From Planctomycetaceae bacterium (lineage in GTDB: Bacteria > Planctomycetota > Planctomycetia > Pirellulales > PALSA-1355), in NCBI GenBank assembly GCA_003153375.1, contig PLYM01000260.1, positions 1-50,147 of the forward strand: a stretch of 50,147 nucleotides of DNA. The letters run 5' to 3'. Within the stretch, counting starts at the first letter, position 1. Each line of letters opens with the position of its first letter. The notes under the pieces were generated by a model, which was not told where the DNA came from, did not search any database, and saw only the letters and a list, made by a program, of their open reading frames with translations. Below, in pieces: positions 33,667 through 41,619 of the stretch. Position numbers and translations under genes: made by a program.

Positions 33667-35493
33667 ATGCAGGCCATGTGCAGAACCTTGGTGGCGATCG
33701 CGATCCTGGTGATTTTTTCGGCGCCGTTGCGTGCTGAAAAGGCCCCCTCGAATCTGGCCGAGCAGACGCCGGTCAAGATCGGTCAGCCCGCCGGCGACTT
33801 CACGTTCAAGGACATTCGCTATCTGCCGCGCAAGCTGGCCGATTTCGGCGACAAGAAAGCCTACGTGATCCTGTTCACGACGCTCGACTGCCCCGTCGTG
33901 CAGCGCTACCTGCCCAAGCTCAAGGCCCTGGACGAAGCCTATCGCGACAAGGGCGTGCAGTTCCTGGCCATGAACGTGGGGCCGAGCGACGATCTGCGCG
34001 AGGTGGCCTATCAAGCCCTGACCGTGGACGCCGAGTTTCCGTTTGCCAAGGACTTCGACGGCCAGGTCGTTCGCGCCGTGGGCGCTTCGCGGGCAGCCGA
34101 AGTCGTGGTGCTCGACGCCGACAAGAAGCTGCGCTATCGCGGCCACGTCGACAATCAGTTTCGCCTCGGCGGCGAAAAGCCCTCGGCCGATCGCGAGGAC
34201 TTGAAGCTGGCGATCGACGACGTGCTGGCAGGCCGCGACGTGGCGGTGAGCCAGACGGCGGTCGACGGCTGCCTGATCAGCTTTCCCAAGCCGCGCACGC
34301 GGTCGACGCCCGTCACCTTTAACGAACACATCGTGCCGCTGCTGCAAAAGCACTGCCAGGGCTGCCACCATGCCGGCGCGCCGGAAGCGCCGTTCGCGTT
34401 GGCCAGCTATCAGGAAACCGCCGACCACGCGGCGATGATCGCCGAGGTCGTTTCCGAGCAGCGCATGCCTCCCTGGTATGGCAGCAAGCAACATGGTGAG
34501 TTTACGAACTATCGCGGCATGACAGCCGACGAGCGAAACCTGTTCGAGGATTGGGTGCGCGGCGACTGCCAGGAAGGCGACTCGGCCAAGGCGCCCCCGG
34601 CCCGCGAATATGCCCGGACCAAGTGGCGAATCGGCGAGCCCGACGTGGTCATCAAGACCAGCGTGCAGAAGATTCCGGCCACGGGCTACATTCCCTATCG
34701 CTACATCAACCTTGCGTCGCACTTCTTCAAGAAGGACACCTGGGTGCAGGGCGTGCAGATTCTGCCCGAAAACGCCAAGGCCATGCACCACTGCAACATG
34801 TTCTTCATGAAGATCGGCGAAAACCCCAGCGCGCAGAATTTCATCACCGGCCAGGTTCCTGGCGGCGATGCGATGATTCTCGACCACAACGTCGCATTTT
34901 TGATTCCCGCCGGCTCGATCCTGGCTTTGCAGGTTCACTACGTGACCTTGGGCCAGGAAACGACCGATCAGATTTCGGTCGGTCTGCGATACGCCCGCGA
35001 GGTGGTGAAAAAGAGCCTCAAGAACACGCAGGTCACGAACCTGAGTTTTCACATTCCTCCCGGTGCCCCGCACTACAAGGTGAGCGCGGTGCGGGAACTG
35101 AAGCACGACGTGACCGGCTATGGCATGTTCTCGCACATGCACGTGCGCGGCGAAGACATGACCTTCCGCGCGGTTTATCCCGATGGCAAGGATGAAACGC
35201 TGCTGGTCATTCCGAACTACAACTTCGATTGGCAACAAGCCTATCGCTGGGCCGAGAACAAGCAGAAGTTTCCCAAGGGCACCAAGCTGGAAGTCAGTGC
35301 CCACTACGACAACTCGCCATTCAATCCCTACAATCCGGACGCGACCAAAACGGTCGAAGAAGGACAGCAAACATTCCAGGAGATGATGTACGGATTCGTG
35401 TTCTACACCGAGGATGACGAGAACCTGAACCTGACGATCGATCCCAAGAACGGCACCGTCGTTCCGGGTGCCGAGGCCTCGGCCGAGAAATAG
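33667..35493 (+). CDS. Secreted redoxin-cytochrome c-copper monooxygenase-like fusion
   Basis: 608 residues with a signal peptide (residues ~1-23). A thioredoxin-like/redoxin domain (about 35-180) has one conserved Cys75 in TTLDCPVV. A cytochrome-c-type segment follows with CQGCH (Cys230, Cys233, His234). The C-terminal ~280 residues resemble the copper type II ascorbate-dependent monooxygenases: MHH pair His374/His375, QVHY-like His424, and HMH His490/His492, matching in order the copper ligands of peptidylglycine hydroxylating monooxygenase. Such fusions are seen in planctomycetes and act outside the cytoplasm. The reaction is not known; hydroxylation or copper-dependent redox work is inference. 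The gene has its own promoter. Confidence 0.8.
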   Translation: MQAMCRTLVAIAILVIFSAPLRAEKAPSNLAEQTPVKIGQPAGDFTFKDIRYLPRKLADFGDKKAYVILFTTLDCPVVQRYLPKLKALDEAYRDKGVQFLAMNVGPSDDLREVAYQALTVDAEFPFAKDFDGQVVRAVGASRAAEVVVLDADKKLRYRGHVDNQFRLGGEKPSADREDLKLAIDDVLAGRDVAVSQTAVDGCLISFPKPRTRSTPVTFNEHIVPLLQKHCQGCHHAGAPEAPFALASYQETADHAAMIAEVVSEQRMPPWYGSKQHGEFTNYRGMTADERNLFEDWVRGDCQEGDSAKAPPAREYARTKWRIGEPDVVIKTSVQKIPATGYIPYRYINLASHFFKKDTWVQGVQILPENAKAMHHCNMFFMKIGENPSAQNFITGQVPGGDAMILDHNVAFLIPAGSILALQVHYVTLGQETTDQISVGLRYAREVVKKSLKNTQVTNLSFHIPPGAPHYKVSAVRELKHDVTGYGMFSHMHVRGEDMTFRAVYPDGKDETLLVIPNYNFDWQQAYRWAENKQKFPKGTKLEVSAHYDNSPFNPYNPDATKTVEEGQQTFQEMMYGFVFYTEDDENLNLTIDPKNGTVVPGAEASAEK

Positions 35494-35554
35494 CGGCGAA
35501 GAATAAGGCCGGGCAGTCGAGGCGCGAAGAATGGGCCGGTGTACGCTCGCGGCG

Positions 35555-35968
35555 TTAGCGCGAGTGACTCGCCAGCGATTCGCCGGCGACGATGGCCAGC
35601 GCTTCCTCAAAATGCGATTGCAGCAGCAGAAAGCGCCGCTGATCGCCGCCGTGGTCGGGGTGCAGTCGCTTGACTTGTTTGCGATAAGCTCGCTTCAAGT
35701 CCTCTTCGCTGCACGGCATCCGCAGGCCCAGCGCCGCGATTGCCTGGGGGGTCTCGCGCTGCACCCAACTCGGCGCTTCCCAAACACAGTGGCTCACCGT
35801 GATCAAGCTGCGCCGCAGGGTCCGCAGATAGGCACGGAAATCGAGCACCATGAACACGTAGCCAATCGCCGGCACGATGACCAGCATCGCCAGAAACGCG
35901 ACGGTCAGCACCGTGTCGAGTGCGTTGGGCCAGACGTGTTGGGAGAGGTCAGTCACCGGATAACCCAT
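35555..35968 (-). CDS. Membrane-anchored J-domain protein
   Basis: 137 residues from ATG 35968; a TTG at 36043 would add 25 residues without family support. One long hydrophobic stretch (ALDTVLTVAFLAMLVIVPAIGYVFMVL) anchors the protein, and the C-terminal ~50 residues form a J-domain with the HPD motif in QVKRLHPDHGGDQ that stimulates DnaK ATPase. The rest of DnaJ is absent, so it is a type III J-protein that would recruit DnaK to the membrane. It ends the minus-strand run, 163 bases after the upstream gene. Confidence 0.8.
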   Translation of the reverse strand: MGYPVTDLSQHVWPNALDTVLTVAFLAMLVIVPAIGYVFMVLDFRAYLRTLRRSLITVSHCVWEAPSWVQRETPQAIAALGLRMPCSEEDLKRAYRKQVKRLHPDHGGDQRRFLLLQSHFEEALAIVAGESLASHSR

Positions 35969-36131
35969 TTGCTCGCAGGCAACCGATTCGTTTTCATGCA
36001 GGCCGTTGGAACGCGACGCCTCCAACAACCCCCCAATCAGCAACTTCCATGCCTATCCTAGAAAGCCCCGTGTTTCGGAGCAAGACCACTCGCCGCCGCC
36101 CCTGTACCATGCACGCGGTCCCTCGCGCTGC

Positions 36132-37175
36132 CTAATCGATAGGCTTCCCGGCCGCCAGGTGCCGGGCCCAGCGTTCGTATTCCTGCTGGCAATCTTCGGG
36201 GCTGACGTAGGCCTTCCAAACCATCCGCGCCCTGAAACCGTAGTCCTGGCCGGCCGCGACGCGGTGAATCACATACTGCCAATCGAAGGCCGGTCGCGGG
36301 AACTTGGGCACCTTGAATTTGAACAGGCTAAAACGAATCTCGTCGCGCTCGCTGGTGCTCTTGTCGAACATCATGATCAACGTCATGCCATGCGCGGCGC
36401 GGCCAAAATAGAAGGGTTGGGTGTAGCGCGGCTGGTCGTAGCTCCACAGGTTGAGCTTGAAGTTGTGATCGGCGTCATACTCCAGCGGCGGTGCGCCGGC
36501 CGCGCGATAGGTGCCGCCGCCGTTGTAGTCGGCATGTCCCGGCGGCGCGTCGGCCGCGATCCACTGCTCGGCCTCGCCCGCTTTGGCCTGGCCCCGGAAG
36601 TTCAGCGCCACCTGCTCGACGTCGTTCATGTAGTTGGCAAAGAACAACACGGCATAGCCGCGCGGACCGAATAGCTCCGGCTGTTGGGCCCGACAGCGAA
36701 AATCGAGATCGATCGCGTTCGGCTCGACCAACGTGTAGGTGAGCGTGCTGGCCAGCTTCCAGGGATCGTCCTGGGCCTCGCGCACCAGCCGCACGGCCGG
36801 CTCGCGCGGCGCGCGCAACAGCGTGTACTGGTGATGCCGGGGCATGAATAGGTTATTGGGTGACTTGTGCCCCGCAATCACATGCTCGAAATTCAAACCG
36901 GCCGACGCGCCCGGCGAATCGGGATCGAACGCGTCGAAGTCCGGGGCCGAGCGCCGATTGAAGAGTGCATCGACGCCGCTGAGCACGCCGGGCGACTGGC
37001 TGTTATCGCGAAACACGGCCTCGAGCTCGCCGTGCTTGACCGTGGTCGTTTCGCAACGCGTCCAGCCCGCGTCATCACTCCGGGCCAGCAACCCGCCGAC
37101 GACGGCCAGCAGGCCGCAAAGACTCGCGACGCGGCACGATCTCAATCGGAACGAGGATGCTGATTCCAGAGGCAT
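36132..37175 (-). CDS. Conserved secreted protein of unknown function
   Basis: 347 residues with a signal peptide (basic start, CRVASLCGLLAVVGGLLA). The mature part looks beta-rich, with blocks such as GLNFEHVIAGH, YAVLFFANYMNDVEQVALNF, AAHGMTLIMMFDKS and FDWQYVIHRVAAGQDYGFRARMVWK. I do not recognise a family; it might be a planctomycete carbohydrate-binding or lectin-like protein. It follows lptB by 39 bases on the same strand and may be cotranscribed with it. Confidence 0.7.
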   Translation of the reverse strand: MPLESASSFRLRSCRVASLCGLLAVVGGLLARSDDAGWTRCETTTVKHGELEAVFRDNSQSPGVLSGVDALFNRRSAPDFDAFDPDSPGASAGLNFEHVIAGHKSPNNLFMPRHHQYTLLRAPREPAVRLVREAQDDPWKLASTLTYTLVEPNAIDLDFRCRAQQPELFGPRGYAVLFFANYMNDVEQVALNFRGQAKAGEAEQWIAADAPPGHADYNGGGTYRAAGAPPLEYDADHNFKLNLWSYDQPRYTQPFYFGRAAHGMTLIMMFDKSTSERDEIRFSLFKFKVPKFPRPAFDWQYVIHRVAAGQDYGFRARMVWKAYVSPEDCQQEYERWARHLAAGKPID

Positions 37176-37214
37176 TCGCGGACGGCTCTTTCGATTGCGG
37201 TCCGCGCGCGGTCC

Positions 37215-37937
37215 CTACAGCTCCATGTCGTCGCCGAAGTAATACTTACGGGCTTCGGGGTTCCGCAGCACGTCCTCGGGACTGCCGTGGCACAGCACGC
37301 TGCCGGCCCGGATGACGTAGCTGCGGTCGGTGATCTGCAGGGTTTCGCGGACCTGATGATCGGTGATTAGAATCGAAATTCCCCGCTGCCGCAAATCGCG
37401 AATGATCTGCTGAATGCTGTTGATCGTCACCGGATCGATGCCGGTGAAGGGCTCGTCGAGCAGGATGATCTTGGGGTTCGAAACCAGCGAGCGGGCGATT
37501 TCCAACCGTCGCCGTTCGCCGCCCGACAGCGAGTCGGCCCGCGCCTTGCGCAGCCGCGTGATGTCGAACTGTTCGAGCAATTCGTCGCAACGGGCCTTGC
37601 GCTGCTTGCTGTCGAGGCCCAGCATCTCCATCACGCCCAGTAAATTGTTTTCGACCGACAACTTGCGAAAGACGCTCGACTCCTGAGCCAGGTAGCCCAT
37701 GCCTTGCTGGGCCCGCTGATACATGGGCAGGTTCGTGACGTCGGCCTCGTTCAACAGCACGGTGCCGGCGTCGGCCTCGATCAGCCCGCAGGTGATGCGA
37801 AAGCTGGTGGTCTTGCCCGCGCCGTTGGGTCCCAACAGGCCGACGATCTCGCCTTGGCCGACTTCGAAGTCGACGCCATCGACCACGCGGCGGCGGCCGT
37901 AGGTCTTGATCAATCCCTTGGCTTCGAGCACGACCAC
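37215..37937 (-). CDS. lptB: LPS export ABC transporter ATPase
   Basis: 240 residues from GTG 37937, with AGGAGG about 9 bases upstream; the ATG at 37985 would add a tail that lacks family similarity. LptB powers lipopolysaccharide transport from the inner membrane through LptFG to the Lpt bridge. Walker A GPNGAGKTT, signature LSGGERRR, Walker B IILLDEPF and the family pattern GIDPVTINSIQQII are present. It begins 52 bases after the first signal peptidase gene. No lptF, lptG, lptC or lptA lies in this window. Confidence 0.92.
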   Translation of the reverse strand: MVVLEAKGLIKTYGRRRVVDGVDFEVGQGEIVGLLGPNGAGKTTSFRITCGLIEADAGTVLLNEADVTNLPMYQRAQQGMGYLAQESSVFRKLSVENNLLGVMEMLGLDSKQRKARCDELLEQFDITRLRKARADSLSGGERRRLEIARSLVSNPKIILLDEPFTGIDPVTINSIQQIIRDLRQRGISILITDHQVRETLQITDRSYVIRAGSVLCHGSPEDVLRNPEARKYYFGDDMEL

Positions 37938-37989
37938 TGGGCTGGTCCTCCTTGACCTTCGAAAGCCGGCATTCAGGGCCGGCAAGGGG

Positions 37990-39771
37990 CTAGCGAATGA
38001 ACCCCATGCCCGGAAAGTTGGGAATGACGCCGATCGAGATATTCGTCAACGGAATGTATAAGTCCAGCGGGTGCGGCCAATAGACGAACAGGGCTTTGCC
38101 CACCAGCAAATCGCGCTGCACATAGTTCTGGCTCGACCACAGCCGGGCGTCGGAACTGGCGGGACTGTTGTCGCCCAGCACGAAAAACTGATCGGGACCA
38201 AAGGGCTCGTCGTCGGAAGGAAACGTGACCTTCTGCCGCAGGTCGAAGACGTTGCGGCCCTGTGGGGTCTGCCACTTTTCGGGCGAGGCGAAAAAGTCGG
38301 CCAACTCCTCCGCGTTCATCTGCACCATGCTCGTATTCTGATCGCGAAAATCGGAGATCACGTTTCGCGCATAGCGCGATTTTTCGGCGATGTAGTAGAC
38401 GTCGCGCAGCACGCGCAAATGGTTCACGGCCAGGGCCGCGCGCCGCGAGCCGATGCCCACCGGCGCCAGGTCGCCCCGGTCGCGCCCCGTGGCCTGCGGC
38501 CGATCGTTATCCAGGTACGGATAACTCGTGGGCTCGTCGAATGCCACCACCTTGTCGTTGACCCACAGCAGCAATTGCTGATCGACATTGGCGAACATCA
38601 CGCGATACTTGCCGCCGCCACGCACGTCGGTCGCGGCCGTGGGCTTCCAATCGGGCACGCCGTCGATGCTCAAGCCGGCCTGCCCCGTGGCCACGTCGAT
38701 CGTGCAGCGGAATTGCCGTCCGCCCTTGCACAAGTTCAACAGCAGCTCTCCCGCGGTGCCTTGCACGTCGACTTCGCAGTCCAGCGTCAGGTCGCCAACC
38801 CAGTGCAATCCCAGCGCGGCGGGAAACGAGCCGCCCTCGCTCCGCACGACGCGCGTATTGAACGCGTAAAAGTCGGTAATCAACTGCGGTGGCGAGGCCG
38901 CCTTGGGGGGCCACCGATCGCGTCCCCAATTGGCCTGGCCCGGCACGATGTGCTGATAGCGAATCCAGGCTTCGCCCGCGCCGCTGCCATCGGTCTGGTA
39001 CGAGCGCGTGTCCTCGGAGACTTGCCAATCGCCCGGCGTTTCCTGTTCGGACCAGACTTGCCAGCGCAAGGGCCAGCCATGAGCGGCCAGCGAGTCGGCC
39101 ACATAGTCGTTGTCGTACACCACCTGCGACATCGCCCGCACCTTGTCCGGCGGCTTGCGCTGAATGACAAAGTCGGCGTCGTCGACCCCCTTGGTGTAGA
39201 TGTCGCCGTGATGAATCTTCAACTGTTCGTTGGGCAATCCGACCAGGCGCTTGATGTAATAGGTTTCGGCTTCCTCGGGAAAGCGAAACACGATCACGTC
39301 CCAGCGGCGCGGCTCCATCAGGTTATAGGGAACCTTGCTGACCCAGATGCGGTCGCCGCTGTAGCTGAGCTTGGCGGCGCGGCCGGCGTTGGCCGGGTCG
39401 CTCGGGTCGACTGACACCGTGTAGCGGCAGTTGGGACAGGTGCAGGCGATCACGTCGTACCTCGGATCCATGCGCAGGGTGCCGTCGCGATCGGCCTCCT
39501 CGCTGCCGCTGGCCGAGTAGCGAAAATCGCACTCGGGACAAACGACGTCCTTGTGCCGACCCATCAACGTCGGCGCCATCGAGCCGGTGGGAATCACGAA
39601 CGCCTCGGCCTCGAACGTCTTGAACAAGAACGCCAGTGCAAAGGCGATCGCCACGCATTCGATCGTCTCGCGCACGCCGCGCGAAAAATGCGACGTGCCG
39701 TGGCCGGTTCCCTCGGGCAAAGTGGGTGGAGGCGCGGCGGGGCGGGCGGGGGCGGAAGTCGGAGTGCTCAT
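37990..39771 (-). CDS. lepB: Signal peptidase I, zinc-ribbon and sandwich insert
   Basis: 593 residues, far above the usual 200-320 of bacterial signal peptidase I. One N-terminal membrane helix precedes IPTGSMAPTLMG with the nucleophile Ser64. A zinc-ribbon-like segment (CPEC at 78-81, CPNC at 112-115) follows, then the general-base Lys146 in GDRIWVSKVPY, so the Ser-Lys dyad is intact. A ~200-residue insert predicted to be a beta sandwich (LTLDCEVDVQG ... LLLWVNDKVV) separates these from the last box, GDNSPASSDARLW. It removes signal peptides at the outer face of the inner membrane. It is third in transcription order of three tandem paralogues and the only one with the Lys. Confidence 0.9.
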   Translation of the reverse strand: MSTPTSAPARPAAPPPTLPEGTGHGTSHFSRGVRETIECVAIAFALAFLFKTFEAEAFVIPTGSMAPTLMGRHKDVVCPECDFRYSASGSEEADRDGTLRMDPRYDVIACTCPNCRYTVSVDPSDPANAGRAAKLSYSGDRIWVSKVPYNLMEPRRWDVIVFRFPEEAETYYIKRLVGLPNEQLKIHHGDIYTKGVDDADFVIQRKPPDKVRAMSQVVYDNDYVADSLAAHGWPLRWQVWSEQETPGDWQVSEDTRSYQTDGSGAGEAWIRYQHIVPGQANWGRDRWPPKAASPPQLITDFYAFNTRVVRSEGGSFPAALGLHWVGDLTLDCEVDVQGTAGELLLNLCKGGRQFRCTIDVATGQAGLSIDGVPDWKPTAATDVRGGGKYRVMFANVDQQLLLWVNDKVVAFDEPTSYPYLDNDRPQATGRDRGDLAPVGIGSRRAALAVNHLRVLRDVYYIAEKSRYARNVISDFRDQNTSMVQMNAEELADFFASPEKWQTPQGRNVFDLRQKVTFPSDDEPFGPDQFFVLGDNSPASSDARLWSSQNYVQRDLLVGKALFVYWPHPLDLYIPLTNISIGVIPNFPGMGFIR

Positions 39772-39780
39772 AGTTGGATT

Positions 39781-41571
39781 CTACCTGATGAAGCCCATGC
39801 GAGCGAAGTTCGGAAAGAATGGGAAGGGAATGCTGGTGCCTGGTAGCACGTCAAACGAGTGCGGCCAAAAGATCAACAAGGCCTTGCCCACCAGCAAGTC
39901 GCGGTCGACGTAAGGCTCGACCTCCCACAGACGTGCGTCCTTGCTGGCCGGGCTATTATCGCCCAGCGGGAAGAACTGATCGGCCGCCAGCGAGAAGATC
40001 GCCTCCTGCCGCTCTTCGAAGGGGCTCGGCCTGCCCGCCGGCCGCCACATCGCGGGGGTCGAAAAGAACTTGACCAGGCTATCGTAGTCCAAGCCAGGCA
40101 GCATGCCCGAGCGGTCATAGTCCGAAATTTGAACCTGCCCCTGTTGGGCCGCGATGTAATACAGGTCGCGCCACAGCCGTAAGTGGCTCACCGCCAGCGA
40201 AGCCGAGCTTGCGCCAATGCCAGCCGGCGCCAGGTCGAGCGGATCGGCCGACGTCGCTTGCGGAATCTCGTCGTCGAGCGGGTCATAGGTCGTGGGCGCG
40301 TTGAACGGAACCGGCGTGCCGTCGATCCACAGCAGCAATTGCCGGTCGACGTTGCCGAAAATCACGCGATGGCTGCCCTTACCGCGCACCGCCGTGCTGG
40401 CCGTGGGATGAAAATCGTCCTGGCCCTCGATCGACAAGCGCACCGTGCCGTCGGCGCAGTCGAGCTGGCAGTCAAAATGCTTGCCGCCTTTGACGAGATC
40501 GAAGTGGACCTGACCTTCGGCTGAGTTGACATCGAGTTGGCACTCGATCATCAGGTCGCCAACCCAGTGCTGCCCGATCAGGGTCGGCCCGCGTTCCGAC
40601 TCGCGCATGCGATAAATGCCTGTGTTGTAGGCACAAAAATCGGTGATCAATTGCGCGGCCGGATGAAAGTCCTCCGGCAACGATCCCTGCTTCAAGCGGG
40701 CCCAATCGTCGAGGGTGGGCACGTAGTGCCGATAGCGCAGCCAGCGGATCGGACCGCCGGCGCTCTCGATCTGAAACTTGCGACCGTCGTCTTGCGTGGT
40801 CCACTGAGCCTGCGGCGCTGCCGGCGCCGCAGGCGAGTTATTCCAGCGCGGCGGCCACCGCTTGTCGGTCATCGACGGCACAACGTAGTCATTGTCATAG
40901 ACGATCTGCGCCATCTCGCGCACCTTGGCCGGGCCGCGGCGCTCGATCTGATACGCGTCGCCCCCCTCGGGCTTGATGTAAATGTCGCCGTGCCAGATGC
41001 GCACTTGCTCGTTGGGCAAACCGATCAGGCGCTTGATGTAATTCTCTTGCGCCAGACCGGGATACTTGAAAATGAAAACGTCCCACCGCCGCGGCTCGCC
41101 AAACTCGTAATTGAACCGCGTGGCCAGAATCCGATCGCCGCCATAGGTCGGATACTCGCGCCCCGTCGCGGTGCGGGGGTCGACCGAGGTCGACGCGCGG
41201 CACAGCGGGCACATCACCGACACCACCTCGCGCGCCTCGGGCGGCAATGTCGAGGGCTGAAGCGGCGACTCGGTTTCCTGGCTGGCGCCCACCTGATAGC
41301 GATATTTGCAGTTAGGGCACAACAAATCCTTGTGCTGCCCCATCAAGGTCAAGGCCATCGAGCCCGTCGGGATGACGAAGGCCTCGGCGACGAACGCGCG
41401 AAACAACAGCGCCAACACTAGCGCGATCGCCATGGCCTCGACCGACTCGCGCACGGCATGCGCCAGCCCGTGTTTCGGCGTCGGGACCGGCACGGTTTTT
41501 TGGGGACTCGCCACCGTTACGCGCGGCGCGCTGGCCGTCGGTTTCGTCGGAGGTGATTTCTTTTTCGCCAT
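39781..41571 (-). CDS. Signal peptidase I paralogue, Lys replaced by Arg
   Basis: 596 residues with the same plan as its neighbour: a long N-terminal Lys/Pro/Thr-rich tail, one membrane helix, IPTGSMALTLMG with Ser71, two CxxC pairs (CPNC at 85-88, CPLC at 121-124), a ~200-residue insert with RLSIEG...RQLLLWIDG, and GDNSPASKDARLWEVE. At the general-base position the sequence is GDRILATRFNY, with Arg152 (codon CGG at 41118-41116) where signal peptidases have Lys. It may be a weak or altered peptidase, a regulator or a substrate-binding partner. It is only 9 bases from the next gene downstream. Confidence 0.88.
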   Translation of the reverse strand: MAKKKSPPTKPTASAPRVTVASPQKTVPVPTPKHGLAHAVRESVEAMAIALVLALLFRAFVAEAFVIPTGSMALTLMGQHKDLLCPNCKYRYQVGASQETESPLQPSTLPPEAREVVSVMCPLCRASTSVDPRTATGREYPTYGGDRILATRFNYEFGEPRRWDVFIFKYPGLAQENYIKRLIGLPNEQVRIWHGDIYIKPEGGDAYQIERRGPAKVREMAQIVYDNDYVVPSMTDKRWPPRWNNSPAAPAAPQAQWTTQDDGRKFQIESAGGPIRWLRYRHYVPTLDDWARLKQGSLPEDFHPAAQLITDFCAYNTGIYRMRESERGPTLIGQHWVGDLMIECQLDVNSAEGQVHFDLVKGGKHFDCQLDCADGTVRLSIEGQDDFHPTASTAVRGKGSHRVIFGNVDRQLLLWIDGTPVPFNAPTTYDPLDDEIPQATSADPLDLAPAGIGASSASLAVSHLRLWRDLYYIAAQQGQVQISDYDRSGMLPGLDYDSLVKFFSTPAMWRPAGRPSPFEERQEAIFSLAADQFFPLGDNSPASKDARLWEVEPYVDRDLLVGKALLIFWPHSFDVLPGTSIPFPFFPNFARMGFIR

Positions 41572-41619
41572 CGATTCATCAACCCGTGCCTGAAATTCGC
41601 TTCCTGGCCTCAGCCGTGA

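Noticed and set aside
33643-35610. A 655-codon minus-strand open frame opposite the redoxin fusion
   Set aside because: No recognisable protein pattern, low-complexity His/Gly-rich translation; the plus strand has signal peptide, haem and copper motifs.
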